From: Microvirga sp.
GTDB lineage: Bacteria > Pseudomonadota > Alphaproteobacteria > Rhizobiales > Beijerinckiaceae
Assembly: GCA_029266525.1 (NCBI GenBank)
Contig: JAQSWQ010000051.1
Coordinates: forward strand, 1-33,867
Length of the DNA stretch: 33,867 nucleotides
Direction: 5' to 3'
Every line of letters begins with the position of its first letter. Position 1 is the stretch's first letter. Made by a program: the position numbers and the translations under genes. This document shows, piece after piece, positions 24,849 to 33,169 of the stretch. The notes under the pieces were generated by a model. The model was not told where the DNA came from and ran no database searches. It saw only the letters and a program-made list of their open reading frames with translations.

Positions 24849-27521
24849 ATGGCCGGGTCGGTGGGGGGCTCCGCCAGGCTGTCGGCGCTTGCCATGCGCA
24901 AGCCGCCGCTCGTCGTGGTGATCTGGCTGGCGATCGCTTTCGCCTGCGCCGCCCGCATCAGCTCGGCCGGCTGGGCGAGCTGGAACGCCCGCGAGCGCGC
25001 GATCGAGCGGGCGACCGTCACCTCCCAGAACCTCACCCGGGTGCTCGGCCAGCATACCGAGCGCATGATCGACTCGGTCGACATGCTCCTCAAGATGGTG
25101 GCGCAGGAGCTAGGGCCCGACGCGCGGAACGCGCAGAGGCGCAACGACGCCGACGCGAAACTGGCCTATCTCACCCGGGACCTGCCCCACGTGATGGCGC
25201 TCCGGGTCCTGGACGGCAAATCCGGCGAGGTCCTGTTCGATTTCGCACGAGCCCGCCTGATTGGCGAGGGCGGCGACCTCGTTTCCGTGCAGGCGCACCG
25301 CGCAGGCCCCCTCGTGCCGCTTGCGATCGGCACGCCGCTCCTCGATCCGTTGAGCAAGGCGTGGATGCTGCCGGTGAGCCGCCGCATCGGCGGCCGGGAA
25401 GGCGTCCCGGGGAACATCGTCGTCGCCTATCTCTCGCTCGATTACCTGCAGCGATTCCTGGCTCAGCTCGAGATGGGTCCCGACGGATCGGTCACCCTCA
25501 TCCGGACGGACGGCATCGTGGTCGCGCGGCGCCCCTACCGCGAAAGCTACATCGGTAGCGACGTTTCACCATCGCCGCTGTTCAGCGCCGGCCTCTGGAA
25601 GGCGCCGAACGGCACCTACGAGACCGTCTCGGTTGCGGACGGGATTCCGCGCATCTTCTCGTTTCGACGGATCGGTCCGCTGCCGCTCATCATCACGGTC
25701 GGGGTGCCGAAGGACGAGGTCACGGCGGCCTGGCTGTCCGATGCGAAGACCGACCTGGTGCTCGCCTTCGGCGCCGTCGTGATCCTTCTCACCGCAGGAG
25801 CTTTCCTGTCCAAGGAGGTGGGACGGCGCGCATCCGCCGAGAGCGCCCTGTCGGCGAGCGAGGAGCGCCTCCGGCTTGCGCTGCGCGCCGGTCGCATGGT
25901 TGCCTGGGAGCGCGACGCGGAGGGCTTCGTCACGCGCTCCGAGAACGCGCCGGAGGTGCTCGGCCTGGGCTCAGGCCCCTTCAGCGAATTCCTCGAGCAT
26001 GTCCAGCCTCAGGATCGCGACAAGGTCAGCCTCGCGGCGGCCGCGAGCGCCGACGCTTCCGAGTACCGCTTCACCCGCGACGACGGCACCGAGCTGTGGC
26101 TTGCGACCCGCAGCACCGTGCGCGAGAACGCCGGTGAGCGCGTGGTCGGCATCACCTTCGACATCACCGACCGCAAGCTCGCGGAGGAGCAGGCCTGGCG
26201 CGCCGCCCATTCCGACGTGCTGACGGGGCTTGCCAACCGCGCCTTCTTCCAGACCGAGCTCGCGAAGGCGCTGCGCCAGGCCGGCGAGAACGGCGGGACG
26301 GTCGGCCTCCTCCTCCTCGACCTCGACGATTTCAAGACGATCAATGATTCATACGGCCATGATGCCGGCGACGCGCTGCTCATGGAGATCGCCGCCCGCA
26401 TCAACCGCGATCTCGGGTCCGGCGAGTTCGCCGCCCGCCTCGGCGGGGACGAGTTCGCGGTGGTCCTGCGCGGCCGCGGCCATGACGAGATGCTGGCGAT
26501 CGCGGAGAGCATGCTGCGCGCGCTGCAGAGGCCGATCCCCTACAACGACCTGGCGCTCTCGAGCCGGGCGAGCATCGGCATCGCGCTTTATCCCGACCAC
26601 GACAAGGCGCCGGCCGAGCTCATGAAGGACGCGGATATGGCGCTCTATGCGGCGAAGTCGCAGGGGCGCAGCCGCGTCGTCGCCTATGCGCCGGAGATGC
26701 GACAGGCGATCGAGCGCCGCTCCACGGTCGTTCGCAACATGCTGCGGGCGGTGGCCGACCGGCAGATCGTGCCCTACTACCAGCCGAAGATCTGCCTCTC
26801 GACCGGCAAGGCGGTCGGCTTCGAAGCTCTCGCCCGCTGGCGCCACCCCGAGCAAGGGCTTCTCACGCCGGCGGCCTTCGGCTCGGCCTTCGAGGATCCG
26901 GAGCTCGCGATCGCAATCGGGCGCCGGATGCTCGAGCAGATGACGCTCGACATCCGCGAATGGCTCGACGGCGGCCTCGAATGCGGGCGCGTGGCGCTCA
27001 ACCTCTCCACCGCCGAGTTCCGCGAGCCGGGCATCGGCGGCGTCCTTCTCGAGCAGCTCGCCGCCGCTGGCGTCCCGACCTCGCGCTTCTGCATCGAGGT
27101 GACCGAGACCGTGTTTCTCGGCCGCAGCGCCGAGCACGTCGCAGCGACGCTGAAGGAGCTGCGGGAGGCCGGCATGCACATCGCGCTCGATGATTTCGGC
27201 ACCGGCTATGCCTCGCTCACCCATCTCAAGCAGTTCCCGGTCGACGAGATCAAGATCGACCGCACCTTCGTCCGCGACATGGAGCGCGACCGCGACGACA
27301 ACGCCATCGTCTCAGCCGTGATCGGGCTCGGGCGCAGCCTCGGGATGATGCTCGTCGCCGAGGGCGTCGAGACGCCGGGCCAAGCCGAGAGCCTGCGCGC
27401 CCAGGGATGCCATTTCGCGCAAGGCTATCTCTTCGCGAAGCCGATGGCAGCCTCGCGCGTGCCATGGTTCCTGTCGCAGCCGCCAGCCAGGCGGCCGAAG
27501 GCCGTCAGCTCCGCTGCGTAA
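24849..27521 (+). CDS. Membrane cyclic-di-GMP enzyme: Cache sensor, PAS, GGDEF, EAL
   Basis: The 890-residue protein has helix 1 (about 18-39), a periplasmic Cache-like sensor domain (about 40-300), helix 2 (about 303-320), a PAS domain (about 335-445), a diguanylate cyclase with intact GGDEF (532-536), and a phosphodiesterase with intact EAL (659-661). In the EAL domain LDDFGTG, EVTETV, IKIDRTF and EGVET carry the metal and catalytic residues. The RxxD inhibitory site expected five residues before GGDEF is absent. Both activities are therefore possible from one membrane sensor that reads a periplasmic signal. The ATG at 24849 follows GGGGGAACGG; a TTG four codons earlier is an alternative. 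Confidence 0.93.
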   Translation: MAGSVGGSARLSALAMRKPPLVVVIWLAIAFACAARISSAGWASWNARERAIERATVTSQNLTRVLGQHTERMIDSVDMLLKMVAQELGPDARNAQRRNDADAKLAYLTRDLPHVMALRVLDGKSGEVLFDFARARLIGEGGDLVSVQAHRAGPLVPLAIGTPLLDPLSKAWMLPVSRRIGGREGVPGNIVVAYLSLDYLQRFLAQLEMGPDGSVTLIRTDGIVVARRPYRESYIGSDVSPSPLFSAGLWKAPNGTYETVSVADGIPRIFSFRRIGPLPLIITVGVPKDEVTAAWLSDAKTDLVLAFGAVVILLTAGAFLSKEVGRRASAESALSASEERLRLALRAGRMVAWERDAEGFVTRSENAPEVLGLGSGPFSEFLEHVQPQDRDKVSLAAAASADASEYRFTRDDGTELWLATRSTVRENAGERVVGITFDITDRKLAEEQAWRAAHSDVLTGLANRAFFQTELAKALRQAGENGGTVGLLLLDLDDFKTINDSYGHDAGDALLMEIAARINRDLGSGEFAARLGGDEFAVVLRGRGHDEMLAIAESMLRALQRPIPYNDLALSSRASIGIALYPDHDKAPAELMKDADMALYAAKSQGRSRVVAYAPEMRQAIERRSTVVRNMLRAVADRQIVPYYQPKICLSTGKAVGFEALARWRHPEQGLLTPAAFGSAFEDPELAIAIGRRMLEQMTLDIREWLDGGLECGRVALNLSTAEFREPGIGGVLLEQLAAAGVPTSRFCIEVTETVFLGRSAEHVAATLKELREAGMHIALDDFGTGYASLTHLKQFPVDEIKIDRTFVRDMERDRDDNAIVSAVIGLGRSLGMMLVAEGVETPGQAESLRAQGCHFAQGYLFAKPMAASRVPWFLSQPPARRPKAVSSAA

Positions 27522-27533
27522 CCCGCCAAGCGC

Positions 27534-27821
27534 TCATCGGCAGCTGCGCGCGCCGACATTGACCGTGAACTGGCGAGCCCCGACGAGGACTTCCGCGGTC
27601 CGCGGCGCGGTCTTGATCGTCACCGCGAGCGTGCAGCGATCGGAAGAGACGCGGTAGCGATCGGGCCCGACCGCCTCGACCTACTCGATCATTCCGATCT
27701 GCTGCAGGACCTCGGGGTTGCCGACGATCGCCATGAGCTCGCGCTGGCGCTGGTACTGGGGCGCGAGCGCGGCCTGCGCCGGCGCGGATGCGGCGAGGAG
27801 GAAGAACCAAAGGACGCTCAC
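27534..27821 (-). pseudogene. Small exported protein with an in-frame amber codon
   Basis: A GTG start at 27821 after GGAGAGAC gives a signal peptide (VLWFFLLAASAPAQA) and then QRELMAIVGNPEVLQQIGMIE, where a TAG at 27681-27683 stops the frame after 46 residues. The same frame continues with VEAVGPDRYRVSSDRCTLAVTIKTAP and ends 48 residues later at a normal TGA with SCR. The downstream part clearly belongs to the same small domain and no start precedes it, so a single substitution (for example TCG or CAG to TAG) has interrupted the gene. The intact product would be about 95 residues with two cysteines. Function unknown. It converges on the GGDEF-EAL gene with a 12-base gap. Confidence 0.7.
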
Positions 27822-27996
27822 GTCTCTCCAAGATGCGGAAGAGCGCAGGGTGTCGCCGGTCCGCCGAGGAGGCGAGCGCGTAGCCTCCGGCGTCCGGCAA
27901 CAGCGCATCGCCCGAACGGTCCGGGGTGGCTGCGCCACATTTTCAGGAACGGGGAGGGCGGGGCGGCGTTGCGCCCAAGGTAAGGGAGCGCAGGAC

Positions 27997-28152
27997 ATGC
28001 TAAGGCTCTTGCTCGTCATCGCGGTGATCGCGCTCGGGGCAGACGCGGTCATGAACAACGGCGCCTACACCCAGGCCGCCTGGCACCGGCTCCAGAGCCT
28101 CGAGATCGGCACGAGCCGCGAGCACCCGCCCCGGGCCGAGCACCGCAGCTAG
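27997..28152 (+). CDS. 51-residue membrane or exported peptide
   Basis: The peptide starts MLRLLLVIAVIALGADAV, a signal-anchor-like helix, followed by MNNGAYTQAAWHRLQSLEIG and a polar tail. GGGAGCGCAGGAC precedes the ATG. Short proteins with a hydrophobic start followed by a GAYTQxAW segment recur in Hyphomicrobiales in my memory, which supports it being real, but I cannot name a family. It is convergent with the next gene, nine bases apart. Confidence 0.6.
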   Translation: MLRLLLVIAVIALGADAVMNNGAYTQAAWHRLQSLEIGTSREHPPRAEHRS

Positions 28153-28161
28153 CTCGCTCGG

Positions 28162-28807
28162 TCAGTTCTGCGGCGTCTTCTGCAGCGCGGAGGTGGTGTC
28201 CTCCGGTTTCGCGGCCGCGGCGCCGAGGCTCGTCTGGTCCTTTTCCCCGGCCGCGCGGGCGCTCATCTCGAAGGGCTCCTCGTGCCGCGGCCGGAACCTC
28301 TCGAAGGGCAGCGGGCGGGAGCTTCGCCTCGCGTTTGGGCGCGGCTTTTGCGGCGCGTGCGGCCGGCCGTTCCGGCTTTGCCTCGAGCGGTTCCCGACGC
28401 GCGGCGACCTGGCTGCGCCGCTCCTGCCGGCGCGCGGCGGCCGCTTGCTTCCGCTCGCCCCGCGCGGCCCTCGCGGTCGAGGGCGGTTCGGCTGCGGGCG
28501 CGGCTGCTGGCGCGCCGAGAAGCTGCTTCAGCCGCTCCTCTGCCGCCGTGGCCTCGCGCTGCGTCTGCGAGCCGAGGACGCGCACGAGCGGGTTCGCCCG
28601 GCGCTCCGCCTCGGCCTTGGTCCGCGCGGCATCGGTGGCGTTTGCCGCCGAGATGCGCTTGCGCGCTTCCTCGACCTGCGCCCGGTTGTTGGTGCTGTAG
28701 GAATAGCGCTGGCCGTTGATCTCGTAATGAACCATCTTGGCTTGGGCGCTGCCGATCGTCGCCGCCGCGAACGCCGCCGCCGCAAAGCACCGGATACTCT
28801 TCGTCAT
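28162..28807 (-). pseudogene. Exported Ala/Arg-rich protein, frameshifted near its C terminus
   Basis: From ATG 28807 the product has a signal peptide (FAAAAFAAATIGSAQA), then a short domain MVHYEINGQRYSYSTNNRAQVEEARKR, and a long Ala/Arg/Glu/Lys-rich, probably helical region with repeated KAEAERRAN-like heptads. In the given frame the last part becomes Arg/Gly-rich nonsense that would read to 28049 and overlap the 51-residue gene. In the other frame the sequence continues naturally as PFERFRPRHEEPFEMSARAAG to a clean end TSALQKTPQN and TGA at 28162. One extra G/C among 28311-28319 explains the shift; the region length is 3n+1. Function unknown. Confidence 0.65.
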
Positions 28808-29087
28808 CGCTGACGCACTCCCGCTCAATGGTTGACTAAGATTAACAAAGATGGCGAAGGCGTGACCATCGGGCCGGGCGGGCCGAACTAGGAGCATGGT
28901 TAACGCCGGCTGCTTTCGCGCAGGCCCTCGCAACTGAGGCCGGATTGCTCCGGGGCGCACGTGGATTGACGCACATCTTGCGGCCTACCTGCGGGCATCC
29001 TCCGGCAGCTCTTCCTGTCCAGCGAAAGCGAGTCTGCGATAATATCATCGACGATCGGCGCCGCCGGCCTCGATTTCGGAACCATCC

Positions 29088-30143
29088 ATGCGTCTTCTCG
29101 CCAGGGCCTTGCTGGTCGCAGCCGCGCTCGGAAGCTTCCCGCTTCCCGGCGCCGCCTATGTCGAGCTTTCGGGAGTGTTCGTCGCCGAGCGCAGGTGCCC
29201 CGCGATGGACAGCATCCGCCGCGCGACCAATCCGGGCGCGGTCGAGACCGTGCCCGGGCAGCGCTACCCCGTCCGCGGCCTCAACAAGGAGGGAGGCGAT
29301 TTCGTTCAGGTCGACATCCCAGGCGCCGCGCCCGCGGCGCGCTGGGTCGATCGTGCCTGCGGCGAGCTCTTGCGGGCGGCAGAAAGGAAAGAGCCGGCGC
29401 AGCCGAAGCCCGACGACCGCGCCTCGGTCTTCCTGCCCTTCTTCGACGAGGACGACCGGCCGAACGACCCGACGCCGCGCCCGCCGCGGCTCGGTCCCTT
29501 CGACCGCGCGGTGCTCAAGGTCTGCGGCAGTTGGGGCGCGCGGCCGTCCGAGGCGGAGTTCCGCGCGATGCTCGACGAGCCGGCACAAGCCGCCGAGGTC
29601 GAGCGCATCCATCAGGCTCTCGGCGGCAGCGTGCTCGGGCCGCCGCGCGGGCCGGAGCGCTTCAAGGACGAGCTCGCCAGGGCGTGGTTCGCGGAGGACG
29701 GCTTCCGCCACGTCTTCTGCGGCGAGCCGGCCGGCAACACCATCGGCGGGCTGCACTTCCGCGGCCGCTATCTGCAGATGCAGCAGGAGGGCTGGGGCGG
29801 CCTTGCGACCCGCTGCAGCGAGGCCGAGATCGCGCCGCCGATCTACACCGTCGGGGTCAGCTTCCGCGGCCCGCGCGGCCAGCGCCGCACCGCCTGTCCC
29901 AAGGGCTATGCCCTCAATCTCGACGCCGCCGACATGATGATCGAGGCGACGAAAGCCCTGAAGCTCCTGCTGCCGCGCTCTTCCGGCAAGACCATGTGCC
30001 TGCACCGCGTCGCGAAGCCGGGCGACCCGGCCTATCACGTCGTCTTCGTGATCAAGAGCGGAGCCGTGCGCACCTTCTACCCCGATGCCTCGCCGCGCTG
30101 CGACCGCGACCGGCCGGCGGAGAGTTGCTTGTGCGGCGGCTAG
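29088..30143 (+). CDS. Secreted EndoU-like nuclease-domain protein
   Basis: The 351-residue product has a signal peptide (to about residue 23) and an N-terminal region with the SH3-like stretch PGQRYPVRGLNKEGGDFVQVD. The C-terminal third resembles the bacterial EndoU ribonuclease domain: His208 in RHVFCGEPAGN and His223 in GGLHFRGRY are spaced as the catalytic pair, Lys candidates lie at 301 and 323, and HVVFVIKSGAVRTFYPD contains the Tyr expected near the end. It also has about ten cysteines, suggesting disulfides in an exported protein. No immunity protein is evident next to it, so a housekeeping or scavenging role is as likely as a toxin. The family call is by motif only. Confidence 0.6.
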   Translation: MRLLARALLVAAALGSFPLPGAAYVELSGVFVAERRCPAMDSIRRATNPGAVETVPGQRYPVRGLNKEGGDFVQVDIPGAAPAARWVDRACGELLRAAERKEPAQPKPDDRASVFLPFFDEDDRPNDPTPRPPRLGPFDRAVLKVCGSWGARPSEAEFRAMLDEPAQAAEVERIHQALGGSVLGPPRGPERFKDELARAWFAEDGFRHVFCGEPAGNTIGGLHFRGRYLQMQQEGWGGLATRCSEAEIAPPIYTVGVSFRGPRGQRRTACPKGYALNLDAADMMIEATKALKLLLPRSSGKTMCLHRVAKPGDPAYHVVFVIKSGAVRTFYPDASPRCDRDRPAESCLCGG

Positions 30144-30199
30144 GAACCGGCAGGAGCCGGTATCGTCGAGAGCGGTCGTAAGGCGGCAGGGGAAAGACC

Positions 30200-31411
30200 A
30201 TGAAGATCACGAAGCTCGAGACGATCCGGCTCGCGTCTCGCCCGACCCTGATCTGGGTGCGGGTCCATACCGACGGTGGGCTGATCGGGCTCGGCGAGAG
30301 CTGGTTCGGGTGCTCCGCCATCGAGGCCGACATTCACGACCGGATCGCGCCCGCTCTGATCGGAGCGGATGCGAGCCGGATCGAGGCGCTGAACCGCGCC
30401 ATGCGGCCCTACGTCGGTTTCTGCGGGACGGGCGCCGAGATCCGCGCACTCTCGGCCGTCGACGTGGCGCTTTGGGACATCGCGGGGCAGGCGGCCGGCA
30501 AGCCTTTGCACGCGCTCCTCGGCGGCGCGACGCGCGATGCCGTCCCGGTCTACAACACCTGCGCCGGACCGGACTACGTCTCGAAGACCTCGGACGTGCG
30601 GCCGGACAATTTCGGCCTGTCGAGCGGCGGCCCGAAAGAGGGCCGCGTCTACGAGGATCTCACCAGCTTCATGGCGCGTCCGGCGGAGCTTGCGGCCGAG
30701 CTCATGGAGATGGGCATCTCGTCGATGAAGATCTGGCCGTTCGATTTCGCGGCTGGAGCGATCGACGGGCTCGCCATCTCGCCCGCGGATATCAGGAAGG
30801 CGCTGGCGCCGTTCGAGGCCATCCGCAAGGCGCATGGCGACCGCATGCGCATCAAGGCCGAGCTGCACGGGCTATGGGGGCTCAGCGCCGCGAAGGCGAT
30901 CTGTGCCGCGCTCGAACCGATCGGGCCGGACTGGATCGAGGATCCGATCTGGATGGACCGTACCGGCGATCTTGCCGAGCTCGCCGCCGCGACGCGAGCG
31001 CCGCTCGCGGGGGGCGAGACCCTCGGCGGGCTCGGGCAGCTGCGCGACCTCATCGCGACCGGGCTGATCGGCACCCCAATCGTCGACGTGACCTGGGGCG
31101 GCGGGGTCACCTTCGCCCGCAAGGTCGCGGCGCTTGCCGAGGCTTTCGCGAAGCCCGTCGCCTTCCACGACTGCTCGGGGCCGGTCACCCTCACGGCGTC
31201 GACGCACCTTGCCATGGCGTGCCCGAACGTCGTCGAGCAGGAGATCACGCGCGCATTCTACTATGGCTGGTACCACGAATGCCTGGACCGGCTGCCGCCG
31301 ATCGACAAGGGGCGGATCCGCGCGCCCGAGGGAAACGGCCTCGGCGCCGCGCTCAATCCGGACCTGCTGCGGCGGTCAGACGTGCTGGTGCGGGCGACCG
31401 ATCGGAGCTGA
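30200..31411 (+). CDS. Enolase-superfamily enzyme (mandelate racemase/muconate lactonizing family)
   Basis: The 403-residue protein has the alpha/beta capping domain (to about 120) and a modified TIM barrel. Metal ligands are Glu221 in AELHG, Glu247 in WIEDPI and Glu273 in GGETL, spaced by exactly 26 residues. Lys177 (SSMKIWPFD) and the His323/Asp297 pair (FHDCSGP and VDVTWGG) are candidate acid-base residues. The family includes dehydratases and epimerases of sugar acids and related compounds; which one this is cannot be decided here. AGGGGAAAGACC precedes the ATG. It is the last chromosomal gene before the attachment site. Confidence 0.9.
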   Translation: MKITKLETIRLASRPTLIWVRVHTDGGLIGLGESWFGCSAIEADIHDRIAPALIGADASRIEALNRAMRPYVGFCGTGAEIRALSAVDVALWDIAGQAAGKPLHALLGGATRDAVPVYNTCAGPDYVSKTSDVRPDNFGLSSGGPKEGRVYEDLTSFMARPAELAAELMEMGISSMKIWPFDFAAGAIDGLAISPADIRKALAPFEAIRKAHGDRMRIKAELHGLWGLSAAKAICAALEPIGPDWIEDPIWMDRTGDLAELAAATRAPLAGGETLGGLGQLRDLIATGLIGTPIVDVTWGGGVTFARKVAALAEAFAKPVAFHDCSGPVTLTASTHLAMACPNVVEQEITRAFYYGWYHECLDRLPPIDKGRIRAPEGNGLGAALNPDLLRRSDVLVRATDRS

Positions 31412-31438
31412 GATGGGGCCGTCCGCGACCGGCCGAAA

Positions 31439-31488
31439 TGGTGGGCGCACGTGGGATCGAACCACGGACCCCTGCGATGTCACGCAGG
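31439..31488 (-). other. 3' fragment of a tRNA-Val(GAC) gene: integration attachment site
   Basis: Read on the minus strand, the 50 bases hold the 3' half of a tRNA: the anticodon arm CCTGCG-TGACAT-CGCAGG with GAC at 31479-31481, the variable loop GGGTCC, a T arm CGTGG-TTCGATC-CCACG, and the acceptor end TGCGCCCA plus CCA (31439-31441). The D arm and 5' acceptor strand are absent upstream (above 31488). The anticodon loop has six bases instead of seven, which may be the join to element DNA. This is the direct-repeat remnant left when an element inserts in a tRNA gene; the restored tRNA should lie at the other end. Confidence 0.75.
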
Positions 31489-31647
31489 TTTCTAGAATTC
31501 CTCGGCTTGCCTCGGCGTTGCCCTTGATTCCAAAAGCCATGCACGAAGAGACACTTACCACCGCCGTCGTTTTCTGGGGTTAGCTGGGCCTTCCCCGTTT
31601 TTACTCGCGCGCGATTCCGGGATGCTTCCGGAAATGAGGAGCGTTCT

Positions 31648-32925
31648 ATGCACAGGTCGCCGCAGGCAAACCCGCTTACCAAACGACGGCTGGATGCCGC
31701 TGTGCCCCGGGAGAAGGATTACTTCCTCTGGTGTTCCAGAACGCGCGGGTTCGGATGCCGTGTTTACCCGTCTAGCAAGCGCATGTTCGTCGTGCAGGTG
31801 CGGTTCGGTCACGAGCAACAACGGCATAAGATCGGGCCTTATGGCCCCTTCACGGTAGAGCAGGCGCGACTGCGTGCCGAGCAGGTCATCCGCGATATCG
31901 CCGACGGAAAAAACCCCCGGCAGCTGAAGATCACAGAGCGACAAGCCATTACGGTCTCCGAACTGCTTGATCGCTATATTGAGGCCTCTCGTGCGGCATT
32001 GGTGATGACCCGCTTCGGCCGGCCGAAGCGGCCCGGGACGGTCGTTATCGACGAGGGTCGGATAGAGCGTCACATCCGTCCGCTTATCGGCTCGGCTCGC
32101 CTGAAAGATGTCACGCAAGCGACCGTGCAGCGAATGGTTGACGACATCGGTCGGGGCACGACGGCTGGCATCTTCCGCGGAAGGCCTCGCGGGAAAGCCG
32201 TCGTGAAGGGCGGTCCTAAAACCGCCGGCCGTACCGTCGAGCTGCTAGGCGGAATATGGAGCTGGGCGGCTAGGCGTGGCCTTGTCCCGCCTGGCCAGAG
32301 TCCGGTCAAAGGCATCGAGCGCAGCCGCGGCGACGCTCGTGACCGGATTCTCAATCCGAACGAACTGGCGGCCCTTGGTCGAGCCATTCGAAATGCTGAG
32401 ACGACTGCCCCGGCCGCGGCGCGAGCGTTGCGCCTTATCGCACTCACGGGGCTTCGCCGACAGGAGGCTACGGCCTTGGAGTGGTCGGAAATCGACCATG
32501 TCGGGTCGTGCCTCCGACTCCAAAAAAGCAAAACAGGAAAGAGCATCCGCCCGATTGGCCCGCCAGCCTTGGCGCTGCTTCGAGCCCTCCCGCGAGCTCA
32601 CGAGAGACTCGTATTTCCGAATCGTACTGCCGAAGCACCAAGCGATTTCAAGAAGCGCTTCGGAGAGATTTTCGACGCCGCTGGGTTGAGCGCTGGGCAG
32701 GCTCGTGCACGATCGCACGATCTTCGGCGAACGTTCGCGAGTGTCGCGGCCGACCTCGAATATAGCGACGCGACGATTGGAGAACTGCTGGGACATGCCC
32801 GGCGCGGAGTCACCCGCAAACATTATATCCGCCGGCCGGATACGGCGCTCATCGCGGCCGCAGAGAAGGTGTCGGCAACAATAAGCGGAGCATTGGACAG
32901 CGTTATAGGAGAGGTCGTGATTTGA
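31648..32925 (+). CDS. Tyrosine recombinase (integrase)
   Basis: The 425-residue protein has an N-terminal arm-binding domain (LTKRRLDAAVPREKDYFLWC onward, about residues 10-90), a SAM-like core-binding domain (about 100-215), and a catalytic domain with Arg270 (TGLRRQE), a Lys near 295-298, His357 and Arg360 (SHDLRRTF), His383 (LGHARRG) and the nucleophile Tyr393 (RKHYIRR). This is the P4/DUF4102-like class that targets tRNA genes. The ATG follows GAGGAG by eight bases. It sits 159 bases from the tRNA-Val fragment, as expected for an island integrase adjacent to its attachment site. Confidence 0.95.
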   Translation: MHRSPQANPLTKRRLDAAVPREKDYFLWCSRTRGFGCRVYPSSKRMFVVQVRFGHEQQRHKIGPYGPFTVEQARLRAEQVIRDIADGKNPRQLKITERQAITVSELLDRYIEASRAALVMTRFGRPKRPGTVVIDEGRIERHIRPLIGSARLKDVTQATVQRMVDDIGRGTTAGIFRGRPRGKAVVKGGPKTAGRTVELLGGIWSWAARRGLVPPGQSPVKGIERSRGDARDRILNPNELAALGRAIRNAETTAPAAARALRLIALTGLRRQEATALEWSEIDHVGSCLRLQKSKTGKSIRPIGPPALALLRALPRAHERLVFPNRTAEAPSDFKKRFGEIFDAAGLSAGQARARSHDLRRTFASVAADLEYSDATIGELLGHARRGVTRKHYIRRPDTALIAAAEKVSATISGALDSVIGEVVI

Positions 32926-33100
32926 ACGTTTCGATTTTGTCAAATGGTTCAGCGCTTCGCCATCCAATCTGCCGGACATCGGAGGCTTTGAAGGTCAGTT
33001 CACTGATCTGCATAAGCAAATCGATTACGTTCTTGTGTCGAGAGCTGCGGGCCTCGGCGACCACATTGAGGCCCTGCCGCGCGATGTTCCAGACCGCTGA
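32921..33100 (+). CDS. Possible coding remnant without a start codon
   Basis: Directly after the integrase stop, one frame reads ERFDFVKWFSASPSNLPDIG and continues to a TGA at 33098 with natural-looking composition (58 codons). No ATG, GTG or TTG precedes the first part, so it is either the 3' part of a gene that lost its start or a chance frame. The opposite strand is also open here. I cannot decide and list it so the stretch is not lost. Confidence 0.25.
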   Translation, partial: FERFDFVKWFSASPSNLPDIGGFEGQFTDLHKQIDYVLVSRAAGLGDHIEALPRDVPDR

Positions 33101-33169
33101 CCTCATAGAGTCCGCAACCGCTCGCACGCACGAGGTTTTCCGCTCCGGTCGAGGCAGCTGGAGAGGTGC

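Noticed and set aside
29088-30143. Contact-dependent toxin with immunity partner
   Set aside because: No secretion-adaptor domain and no small acidic partner follows; the next gene is a metabolic enolase-family enzyme.
31439-31515. A functional tRNA gene at the integrase border
   Set aside because: Only the anticodon arm to the CCA end is present; no D arm or 5' acceptor strand can be found next to it, and the anticodon loop is one base short.
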